A stretch of 64,000 nt of DNA from Paulinella micropora. Its lineage: Eukaryota; Cercozoa; Imbricatea; Euglyphida. Of this stretch, positions 1-64,000 are shown one piece after another. The notes under the pieces are model-generated. The model was given only the letters and a program-made list of their open reading frames with translations, had not been told where the DNA came from and ran no database searches. Position numbers and translations under genes: made by a program. The stretch's first letter is position 1, and every line of letters begins with the position of its first letter. The stretch covers positions 432,972 to 496,971 of the forward strand of contig BJOX01000339.1 of NCBI GenBank assembly GCA_009731375.1. The letters run 5' to 3'.

Positions 1-229
1 TACGCTGTCCAGTCACTTGCCTGGCCATTTCTCATTTATGACCTCTGCTTATCTTTCGCCAAAACCCTTGAGAAAATTGCGACCCGCTTCCTCAAAAAAT
101 GGGCCAATATCTACAAAAGAGCTCTGGTCTCTTGCCTTTACCGCCCACGCTCGAAATTCGGTCTACAGCTCCAATCCATCGTCTCTTTTTACCAGCGACT
201 TCAAATCAACCGTGCTCAAATGCTGAAGT
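1..229 (+). pseudogene. Family A: post-RT segment, broken
   Basis: Frame 1 reads YAVQSLAWPFLIYDLCLSF..., KKWANIYKRAL and SKFGLQLQSIVSFYQRLQ. This resembles the thumb/linker region after the reverse transcriptase in R2-like elements. It ends at a TAA (229-231). The recognisable continuation (KDGFPVRIAHQ) lies just after that stop, so this copy is no longer intact here. Confidence 0.65.
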
Positions 230-235
230 AAAAGG

Positions 236-1438
236 ATGGTTTTCCGGTGCGCATCGCGCACCAAACCCCGCCAGCCCCACTTCTTATCACTCTGCCCAGA
301 TAAACACCTCTCGTCCATTTATGCGATGAACCTGATGAAACACGAAACATTTCGAACTATCTGGAAACCAGAGCCTATGCTCGAAAAGCTTGAGGCACAA
401 GTTGATTTTGAATTCAAACATCGAGGCCAATCCGATCATCTCGGACTTGGCCATGGTCGCTACCCAAAAGAACATTCCATCACAGACCGCAAAGACAGGG
501 TTTTAGAATTAGCTGCTGAGACAATACTTGAGACAACCACAGTGCATGACATGGACAAAGCCATGCAAGGGTGCTTCCTTCGTTTTGAAGACGCATGCCC
601 CTTCGACCTCTCCTGGGCTCGCCTCATCGGAACCCGTAATCCCCGTTTAATCTCTTGGGTCATCAACGCAAGCACAAACTCGGTTATTACCCCCGACCTT
701 AGACGTCTGTGGGGAATCATTCCCAACAACAAGTGTGCCCTCTGTTCTGGTCAAGCACATCTATGCCACATCCTCTCCGGTTGCCATGTTGCCCTCAAAC
801 AAGGCCGCTATACCTGGCGTCATGACTCTGTGCTCTGCACTATTGAAGCTCCCCTTCAAAAACACATCGAGAGCCATAACAAACGCTCCCCTATAGACCA
901 AAATGAATCAAAGTCTATGTTTGTGAAAGAGGGCGAGCAGAAGCCTAAGAGACAGTCATTTCATCGACCATCCCTGCTTGACACTGCAAACGATTGGCAA
1001 CTCCAAACCCAATACACCGGTTCTGAGCAAGCCTTTCCTGTCCACATTTGTGTCACTGACCTCCGCCCCGATATCGTTGTCTGGTCACTGTCTACCAAGA
1101 TATGTATTCTGATCGAGCTAACGTGCCCGGTCGAGGAAAACATCCTTGACGCACGAGCCTACAAGACCAACCGATACAACAAGCTCAAATCTCAAATCGA
1201 GGACAACGGATGGACCTGCCACCTTCGACCAATCGAATGCGGGGCTCGCGGCATGGTATCGTTCTCTGTTCATCGATGTTTCCGCGCCTTGGGTTTTTCC
1301 CATCCCCAATCCAAATCCCTTTGCTTCAAGCTATCCTCCTGCGTAGCTCGTTGCTCTTTTGCGATTTATCGCTCCTGTGCAGTCAAAAATTGGACTAATC
1401 TTCCTCTAGTCCGTATTGGTGACTGCATTCCATCATAG
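236..1438 (+). CDS. Family A: CCHC zinc knuckle and restriction-like endonuclease region
   Basis: A 400-residue reading frame. Residues 167-183 are CALCSGQAHLCHILSGC, an exact C-x2-C-x7-H-x4-C knuckle as in R2-type elements. Residues 277-294 hold RPD...IELTCP, a PD-x14-E arrangement typical of the restriction-like (PD-D/E-x-K) endonuclease of R2/R4/Dong-type retrotransposons; a Lys follows at 310. The segment between (CHVALKQGRYTWRHDSVL) also matches that group's usual wording. The first ATG is probably not the native start, because upstream element sequence is in another frame with a stop. In vivo this would be the C-terminal third of the polyprotein that nicks target DNA. Confidence 0.8.
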   Translation: MVFRCASRTKPRQPHFLSLCPDKHLSSIYAMNLMKHETFRTIWKPEPMLEKLEAQVDFEFKHRGQSDHLGLGHGRYPKEHSITDRKDRVLELAAETILETTTVHDMDKAMQGCFLRFEDACPFDLSWARLIGTRNPRLISWVINASTNSVITPDLRRLWGIIPNNKCALCSGQAHLCHILSGCHVALKQGRYTWRHDSVLCTIEAPLQKHIESHNKRSPIDQNESKSMFVKEGEQKPKRQSFHRPSLLDTANDWQLQTQYTGSEQAFPVHICVTDLRPDIVVWSLSTKICILIELTCPVEENILDARAYKTNRYNKLKSQIEDNGWTCHLRPIECGARGMVSFSVHRCFRALGFSHPQSKSLCFKLSSCVARCSFAIYRSCAVKNWTNLPLVRIGDCIPS

Positions 1439-1753
1439 CCGTCCAGTGTTGCATAGCCCGGGCTAGGTCCCTGCGGGGGTTTAGGCCTCATACAATGTCA
1501 TCATTGTAGCTTGCGCAAGCTTACGGTGCTCAAAACACTTGGACTAACGGCTTCCTTTTCTTTCTCTTCTTCCTTATCCTCCCACTCTCCATTCCTAGAT
1601 TGCCTTTTTCTTCAACGTCCTTCCTCCTCTTCTTTTTCCAGAACACAGTCTACCCGTGATTCCCATCCCGGACACATGCACAGTACACAAATTATTGTTT
1701 GATGTGAAACTGCGTTCCTTTGCAAGGACTACATTCCTTTGCGACATCTCATC

Positions 1754-1902
1754 TATCTATCTATCCATCTATCTATCCATCCATCCATCCATCCATCTCT
1801 TATACCTGCACCCAATCTCTCGGAGGGGGAGGGGGGATCTTCTGACTATCTATCTATCTATCCATCCATCCATCCATCCATCCATCCATCCATCTCTTAT
1901 AC
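1754..1902. repeat. TATC/CATC arrays with donor copy of exon 45
   Basis: Family A tail repeats, then a copy of the exon-45 3' end with its donor (1799-1848), then CATC/TATC to exon 45. Confidence 0.8.
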
Positions 1903-56589
<54,687 letters not shown>

Positions 56590-56609
56590 CTATCGAAAAT
56601 AACAATAAC

Positions 56610-56686
<77 letters not shown>

Positions 56687-56779
56687 TAATAATATAATAA
56701 CAACAACAATAATAATACAAATAATAACAATAATAATGATAATAATAATAATAATAATAACAACAACAACAACAACAAC

Positions 56780-56823
<44 letters not shown>

Positions 56824-56839
56824 TAACAATAATAATATT

Positions 56840-57333
56840 TACTATATCTGAGGCGTACTGATGCAGCTAATGGCATATCCTCAACGGACATAAGCCTCCA
56901 ATACCCTTGTTCGAGGTCCTCCACCCCCCCGTGTCAGTCTCTCGCCTGATGATCGGGGCCACCGATGGAGCTCCTGAGGGCAAGACTGCACTAAGCCGAG
57001 GTTATTCCGCAGTCCCAGCAACCTCTTGCAAGACGTCACCGAATGTGCAAGTGCATACACCAAGCGCGGTTGCTAGAGCTGCCTCGAAACCCCACCCATA
57101 ACAATCTGGTGTCTGCTGGGTCCTGGGCTATCAACCAGCATATGCGGAGTTTAAGATCTTTTACGCGCGCAACGACCCTCCTCCCCAGCATCTACCACCA
57201 AAGGGTTATGAGTTGGCGTCACAGTTTAACGCCTTGAGGCCATTGGGCTGGAACTCTGTTTAGCAAGTGTGACTAGGTTTTCTCATCGGGATTTCCCTCA
57301 AATATGTCACAGTCAACACTCCAAGGCAGATTT
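56840..57333 (-). mobile_element. Family D retrotransposon 3' end, (TTA)-tailed
   Basis: The constant end reads CGCCTCAGATATAGTA then AT-rich triplets on the minus strand. Three copies share this end and their other ends vary. It contains short open stretches but no domain I recognise. Lies in the intron upstream of exon 1. Confidence 0.7.
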
Positions 57334-57336
57334 AAC

Positions 57337-57373
<37 letters not shown>

Positions 57374-57460
57374 GTTACAATAATAATAATAATAGTGATA
57401 ATAATAACAATAATAATAATAATAATAATAGTAATAATAGTAATAATTATAATAATAAGA

Positions 57461-57530
<70 letters not shown>

Positions 57531-57545
57531 GTAATAGTAGTAGTA

Positions 57546-57611
<66 letters not shown>

Positions 57612-57627
57612 TGTATGTATGTATGTA

Positions 57628-57688
57628 TCGTCTGCCAATTGCTGAGCCAAAAGGCCATGTGCATCCAGTCCTCCATTCCATAAGGAAA
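57628..57688 (-). mobile_element. Family F fragment (cut by gap)
   Basis: Inverse of part of 61984-62044. Flanked by TATG repeats on the left and a gap on the right. Confidence 0.5.
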
Positions 57689-57927
57689 NNNNNNNNNNNN
57701 NNNNNNNNNNNNNNNNNNNNNNNNNNNNNNNNNNNNNNNNNNNNNNNNNNNNNNNNNNNNNNNNNNNNNNNNNNNNNNNNNNNNNNNNNNNNNNNNNNNN
57801 NNNNNNNNNNNNNNNNNNNNNNNNNNNNNNNNNNNNNNNNNNNNNNNNNNNNNNNNNNNNNNNNNNNNNNNNNNNNNNNNNNNNNNNNNNNNNNNNNNNN
57901 NNNNNNNNNNNNNNNNNNNNNNNNNNN

Positions 57928-58024
57928 CGGTATGTTCAATGAAAATACTGGTGGCACCGACGGGAATCGAACTGGCGACAGGGCCCAGATGGTAGAACTT
58001 GACCACTGGGCTATCACGGTGTCC
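57928..58024 (-). mobile_element. tRNA-derived SINE, truncated by gap
   Basis: Minus-strand head with A and B boxes; the body is lost in the 239-N gap at 57689-57927. Confidence 0.8.
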
Positions 58025-58095
58025 ACAATAATAATAATAATAATAATAATTATGATAATAATAATGATAATAATAATACTAATAATAATAATAAT

Positions 58096-58194
58096 ACTAT
58101 ATCTGAGGCGTACTGATGCAGCTAATGGCATATCCTCAACGGACATAAGCCTCCAATACCCTTGTTCGAGGTCCTCCACCCCCCCGTGTCAGTC
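58096..58194 (-). mobile_element. Family D copy (cut by gap)
   Basis: Its first 99 bp match 56843-56941, before the 746-N gap. Confidence 0.75.
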
Positions 58195-58940
58195 NNNNNN
58201 NNNNNNNNNNNNNNNNNNNNNNNNNNNNNNNNNNNNNNNNNNNNNNNNNNNNNNNNNNNNNNNNNNNNNNNNNNNNNNNNNNNNNNNNNNNNNNNNNNNN
58301 NNNNNNNNNNNNNNNNNNNNNNNNNNNNNNNNNNNNNNNNNNNNNNNNNNNNNNNNNNNNNNNNNNNNNNNNNNNNNNNNNNNNNNNNNNNNNNNNNNNN
58401 NNNNNNNNNNNNNNNNNNNNNNNNNNNNNNNNNNNNNNNNNNNNNNNNNNNNNNNNNNNNNNNNNNNNNNNNNNNNNNNNNNNNNNNNNNNNNNNNNNNN
58501 NNNNNNNNNNNNNNNNNNNNNNNNNNNNNNNNNNNNNNNNNNNNNNNNNNNNNNNNNNNNNNNNNNNNNNNNNNNNNNNNNNNNNNNNNNNNNNNNNNNN
58601 NNNNNNNNNNNNNNNNNNNNNNNNNNNNNNNNNNNNNNNNNNNNNNNNNNNNNNNNNNNNNNNNNNNNNNNNNNNNNNNNNNNNNNNNNNNNNNNNNNNN
58701 NNNNNNNNNNNNNNNNNNNNNNNNNNNNNNNNNNNNNNNNNNNNNNNNNNNNNNNNNNNNNNNNNNNNNNNNNNNNNNNNNNNNNNNNNNNNNNNNNNNN
58801 NNNNNNNNNNNNNNNNNNNNNNNNNNNNNNNNNNNNNNNNNNNNNNNNNNNNNNNNNNNNNNNNNNNNNNNNNNNNNNNNNNNNNNNNNNNNNNNNNNNN
58901 NNNNNNNNNNNNNNNNNNNNNNNNNNNNNNNNNNNNNNNN

Positions 58941-58986
<46 letters not shown>

Positions 58987-59065
58987 TAATAATAACAATA
59001 ATAATAATAACAGAACAGAGAATATGTAGATGTAGAAGTAGATCTGGGTGTGGATGTGGATGTAG

Positions 59066-59134
<69 letters not shown>

Positions 59135-59350
59135 TAGCAACAATAATAATAATAAAAGAACAGACAATATGTAGATGTAGACGTAGATCTGGATGTGGAT
59201 GTAGATGTAGATATAGATGTAGATGTAGATATAGATGTAGATGTAGATATAGATGTAGATATAGATGTAGATGTAGATATAGATGTAGATGATGTAGACG
59301 GATACTTAGATCTAGGTCGATTCTTGTAGAGTACTTTATAATTATTATTA

Positions 59351-59406
<56 letters not shown>

Positions 59407-59448
59407 GATGCTATAGTCTGAGGAAGGCTGCTATAGTCTGAGGAAGCC

Positions 59449-59514
<66 letters not shown>

Positions 59515-59533
59515 TATTATTACTATTATTATT

Positions 59534-59562
59534 GACACCGTGATAGCCCAGTGGTCAAGTTC
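59534..59562 (+). mobile_element. SINE head fragment
   Basis: Only 29 bp (GACACCGTGATAGCC to AAGTTC) flanked directly by TTA repeats. A 3' loss is unusual for a SINE and may reflect collapse of the assembly. Confidence 0.55.
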
Positions 59563-59655
<93 letters not shown>

Positions 59656-59734
59656 CTACATCCACATCCACACCCAGATCTACTTCTACATCTACATATT
59701 CTCTGTTCTGTTATTATTATTATTGTTATTATTA

Positions 59735-59801
<67 letters not shown>

Positions 59802-59847
59802 CATCATCATCATTATTATTATTATTATTATTCTTATTATTATTATT

Positions 59848-60079
59848 GGACACCGTGATAGCCCAGTGGTCAAGTTCTACCATCTGGGCCCTGTCGCCAG
59901 TTCGATTCCCGTCGGTGCCACCAGTATTTTCATTGAACATACCGATCCGTCTGGAAGTGTTGGAACTGCCCTTGCGGGGGTGTCATTAGAGCCTATCGTC
60001 AATTCTTCGTACTCCCCTCACGGGTGAGACGATGGAGGCGCATGTGCAGAAATGCATCAGCCATTGACAGAGAAGCACT
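59848..60079 (+). mobile_element. tRNA-derived SINE, copy 1
   Basis: The head has a pol III A box (TAGCCCAGTGGTCAAG) and a B box (GTTCGATTCCCG) spaced as in a tRNA, and is followed by a ~155-bp unrelated body. It ends GAGAAGCAC and then (TTA)n. The tRNA-like part ends in GGTGCCACCA. Confidence 0.85.
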
Positions 60080-60239
60080 ATTATTATTATTATTATTATT
60101 ATTGTTGTTGTTGTTATTATTATTATTATTGTTATTATTATTGTTATTATTGTTATTATTATTATTATTATTATTATCATTATTATTATTATTATTATTA
60201 TTATCATTATTATTATTATTGCTATTATTATTATTATTA

Positions 60240-60273
<34 letters not shown>

Positions 60274-60504
60274 GGACACCGTGATAGCCCAGTGGTCAAG
60301 TTCTACCATCTGGGCCCTGTCGCCAGTTCGATTCCCGTCGGTGCCACCAGTATTTTCATTGAACATACCGGTCCGTCTGGAAGTGTTGGAACTGCCCTTG
60401 CGGGGGTGTCATTAGAGCTTATCGTCAATTCTTCGTACTCCCCTCACGGGTGAGACGATGGAGGCGCATGTGCAGAAATGCATCAGCCATTGACAGAGAA
60501 GCAC
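60274..60504 (+). mobile_element. tRNA-derived SINE, copy 2
   Basis: Nearly identical to the copy at 59848, with the same start after TTATTAT and the same (TTA)n tail. Confidence 0.85.
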
Positions 60505-60506
60505 TA

Positions 60507-60537
<31 letters not shown>

Positions 60538-60630
60538 TATTATTATTATTATTATTATATCTACATCCACATCCACGCCCATATCTACGTCTACATCTAC
60601 ATATTCTCTGTTCTGTTATTATTATTATTG

Positions 60631-60689
<59 letters not shown>

Positions 60690-61140
60690 TCCCGATGAAA
60701 AAACCTAGTCACACTTGCTAAACAGAGTTCCAGCCCAATGGCCTCAAGGCGTTAAACTGTGACGCCAACTCATAACCCTTTGGTGGTAGATGCTGGGGAG
60801 GAGGGTCGTTGCGCGCGTAAAAGATCTTAAACTCCGCATATGCTGGTTGATAGCCCAGGACCCAGCAGACACCAGATTGTTATGGGTGGGGTTTCGAGGC
60901 AGCTCTAGCAACCGCGCTTGGTGTATGCACTTGCACATTCGGTGACGTCTTGCAAGAGGTTGCTGGGACTGCGGAATAACCTCGGCTTAGTGCAGTCTTG
61001 CCCTCAGGAGCTCCATCGGTGGCCCCGATCATCAGGCGAGAGACTGACACGGGGGGGTGGAGGACCTCGAACAAGGGTATCGGAGGCTTATGTCCGTTAA
61101 GGATATGCCATTGCTACATCAGTACGCCTCAGATATAGTA
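60690..61140 (+). mobile_element. Family D copy, plus strand
   Basis: Reverse complement of the copy at 56840, ending CCTCAGATATAGTA then TTATTA. 5' truncated at CCCGATGA. Confidence 0.8.
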
Positions 61141-61208
<68 letters not shown>

Positions 61209-61249
61209 CATTATTATTATCATTATTATTATCATTATTATCATTATTA

Positions 61250-61302
<53 letters not shown>

Positions 61303-61364
61303 ATTATTATTATGGAAACTTAGATCTAGGTCGATTCTTGTAGAGTACTTTATTACTATTATTA

Positions 61365-61468
<104 letters not shown>

Positions 61469-61469
61469 T

Positions 61470-61734
61470 GGACACCGTGATAGCCCAGTGGTCAAGTTCT
61501 ACCATCTGGGCCCTGTCGCCAGTTCGATTCCCGTCGGTGCCACCAGTATTTTCATTGAACATACCGATCCGTCTGGACCAGTATTTTCATTGAACATACC
61601 GGCCCGTCTGGAAGTGTTGGAACTGCCCTTGCGGGGGTGTCATTAGAGCTTATCGTCAATTCTTCGTACTCCCCTCACGGGTGAGACGATGGAGGCGCAT
61701 GTGCAGAAATGCATCAGCCATTGACAGAGAAGCA
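61470..61734 (+). mobile_element. tRNA-derived SINE, copy 3 with internal duplication
   Basis: Same element. A segment around CCAGTATTTTCATTGAACAT is repeated twice in tandem, lengthening the copy by about 34 bp. Confidence 0.85.
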
Positions 61735-61735
61735 C

Positions 61736-61795
<60 letters not shown>

Positions 61796-61847
61796 GGAAA
61801 CTTAGATCTAGGTCGATTCTTGTAGAGTACATTATTATTATTATTAC

Positions 61848-61901
<54 letters not shown>

Positions 61902-61910
61902 TATTATTAT

Positions 61911-62052
61911 TGATTGGTATAAAGCTCCAAGAGTAATGTTCTATGCCGTCACTTTCTTTATTCCACCGATTGGTGTGGAGACTTTCCTTATGGAATGGAG
62001 GACTGGATGCACATGGCCTTTTGGCTCAGCAATTGGCAGGAGATACATTATT
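61911..62052 (+). mobile_element. Family F fragment, (TTA)-flanked
   Basis: Reads GGAATGGAGGACTGGATGC through GCAATTGGCAGGAGATACAT. A second, inverted fragment lies at 57628-57688 next to a gap. Unidentified repeat, probably a LINE tail. Confidence 0.5.
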
Positions 62053-62062
62053 NNNNNNNNNN

Positions 62063-62214
<152 letters not shown>

Positions 62215-62230
62215 GTCGCAGCGGTATGTG

Positions 62231-62232
62231 TT

Positions 62233-62330
<98 letters not shown>

Positions 62331-62582
62331 GATAGAAATCGATGTAGACATAGACATGGATGAAATAATAATATAGATCAAGGTATAGATACAAATATGA
62401 AGGAAGTTATGGAGATTGATATTGATTGAAGAACATAGATATAGATAAAGTATATCACAGAAACGGAACGTATTGAAATATAGATATTGATGAAATATAA
62501 ATATAGATGGATAGATATAAACACATATATAGATATAGATATAAATACAAATAAAATATATATACATACAACTTATATATAT

Positions 62583-62625
<43 letters not shown>

Positions 62626-62740
62626 GACCCGTCGCGGCAACGGAAGGTATTGAAGTATAAAACATAAATAAAATATAAATATAGATCAAGGTATAGATAT
62701 AAATACAAATATATAGATATAGATATTGATATAGATATAG
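62231..62740. repeat. GATA and TATAGA arrays
   Basis: GATA (62233-62330), then diverged TATAGA with two degenerate donor-end copies of the predicted off-window exon (about 62462 and 62630). Confidence 0.78.
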
Positions 62741-64000
62741 ACCCGTCTCGGCAACGGAATATAGATATAGATAGATAGAATATAAATATAGATATAGATA
62801 GAATATAAATATAGATCAAGGTATAGATATAATACAAATATATAGATATAGATATAAATACAAATATATAGATATAGATATTGATATAGATATAGACCCG
62901 TCTCGGCGACGGAATATAGATATAGATAGATGGAATATAAATATAGATATAGATATAATATAAATATAGATCAAGGTATAGATGTAAATACAAATATATA
63001 GATATAGATATTGATATAGATTTAGACCCGTCGCGGCAACGGAAGGTATTGAAGTATAAAACACAAATAAAATATAAACATAGATCAAGGTATAGATTTA
63101 AATACAAATATATAGATAAAGATATTGATATAGATATAGACCCGTCGCGGCAACGGAATATAGATATAGATAGATAGAATATAAATATAGATATAGATAG
63201 AATATAAATATAGATCAAGGTATAGATATAATACAAATATATAGATATAGATATAAATACAAATATATAGATATAGATATTGATATAGATATAGACCCGT
63301 CTCGGCGACGGAATATAGATATAGATAGATGGAATATAAATATAGATATAGATATAATATAAATATAGATCAAGGTATAGATGTAAATACAAATATATAG
63401 ATATAGATATTGATATAGATTTAGACCCGTCGCGGCAACGGAAGGTATTGAAGTATAAAACACAAATAAAATATAAACATAGATCAAGGTATAGATTTAA
63501 ATACAAATATATAGATAAAGATATTGATATAGATATAGACCCGTCGCGGCAACGGAATATAGATATAGATAGATAGAATATAAATATAGATATAGATAGA
63601 ATATAAATATAGATCAAGGTATAGATATAATACAAATATATAGATATAGATATAAATACAAATATATAGATATAGATATTGATATAGATATAGACCCGTC
63701 TCGGCGACGGAATATAGATATAGATAGATGGAATATAAATATAGATATAGATATAATATAAATATAGATCAAGGTATAGATGTAAATACAAATATATAGA
63801 TATAGATATTGATATAGATTTAGACCCGTCGCGGCAACGGAAGGTATTGAAGTATAAAACACAAATAAAATATAAACATAGATCAAGGTATAGATTTAAA
63901 TACAAATATATAGATAAAGATATTGATATAGATATAGACCCGTCGCGGCAACGGAATATAGATATAGATAGATAGAATATAAATATAGATATAGATAGAA
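62741..64000. repeat. 399-bp tandem repeat carrying exon-end copies
   Basis: Units start at about 62741, 63140 and 63539 and the array is cut by the window edge. The first unit differs by at least one base; the others appear identical. Each unit holds three minus-strand copies of TTCCGT(T/C)GCCG(C/A)GACGG|GTC separated by TATAGA repeats. Confidence 0.88.

Larger units (their letters stand above)
1..1753 (+). mobile_element. Family A: R2/R4-like non-LTR retrotransposon, 3' part
   Basis: The right part encodes the C-terminal region of a LINE polyprotein (see the two coding entries). It is followed by an untranslated tail that ends GACATCTCATC and passes directly into (TATC)n. Three other copies in the window share this 3' end but have different 5' ends, as expected for target-primed reverse transcription. 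It lies antisense to the host gene, downstream of exon 45. The left edge of the window cuts it. Confidence 0.85.

Noticed and set aside
17-226. Separate small protein at the left edge
   Set aside because: Another frame of the same stretch reads as R2-like element sequence; the ATG frame has no similarity I can see.
59848-59925. A functional tRNA gene
   Set aside because: The A and B boxes are present, but the same sequence recurs with an attached non-tRNA body and a (TTA)n tail, so it is a SINE.

Overview
The window is eukaryotic. It has many short exons with canonical AG/GT splice sites, several families of non-LTR retrotransposon 3' ends, a tRNA-derived SINE, a small MITE-like inverted-repeat element, and very large tracts of tetranucleotide microsatellite (GATA/TATC, GGTA/TACC, TACA/TGTA). 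I cannot name the species. There is no ribosomal, organellar or bacterial signal.

Main result: between about 56.6 kb and 1.9 kb, read on the minus strand, I can follow 45 consecutive internal exons of one gene. They are 26 to 559 bp long and total about 4.3 kb of coding sequence. They are separated by introns made almost entirely of microsatellites, duplicated exon ends and retrotransposon remnants. The reading phase left by each exon matches the phase needed by the next at every junction I can test (about 42; two are hidden by assembly gaps). At two or three junctions I used phase to choose between donor sites. The product is a long, probably extracellular, cysteine-rich repeat protein. Its unit is roughly C-x(5-8)-[R/L]-C-x-D-G-x-C-x(6-9)-C, with occasional Pro/Thr-rich or Gly-rich linkers. 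The last exons in the window (from about 8.5 kb down to 1.9 kb) are poor in Cys and form a different domain. Both ends of the gene lie outside the window. An exon just beyond the right edge is predicted from donor-end copies at 62.2-64 kb.

Intron architecture: almost every long intron contains tandem copies of the nearest exon end. Copies of an exon's 5' end with its acceptor lie in the upstream intron. Copies of its 3' end with its donor lie in the downstream intron. Microsatellite separates them. Several exons show both patterns. Truncated retrotransposons of at least two families sit inside these arrays, flanked on both sides by copies of the same exon end. Their 3' ends run directly into (TATC)n. 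This suggests the arrays grew by insertion of (TATC)n-tailed sequences with target-site duplication, though unequal exchange is an alternative.

Layout: 0-1.75 kb, 3' part of an R2/R4-like retrotransposon (+ strand); 1.9-8.6 kb, Cys-poor exons; 8.9-12.6 kb, MITE and a large inverted repeat next to a gap; 13-25.7 kb, Cys-rich exons in GATA/GGTA introns; 25.8-29 kb, decanucleotide-type minisatellite; 29-57 kb, Cys-rich exons; 56.6-62.2 kb, (TTA)n arrays with SINE and LINE tails inside one intron; 62.2-64 kb, TATAGA arrays with a 399-bp tandem repeat. Eleven runs of N interrupt the window.
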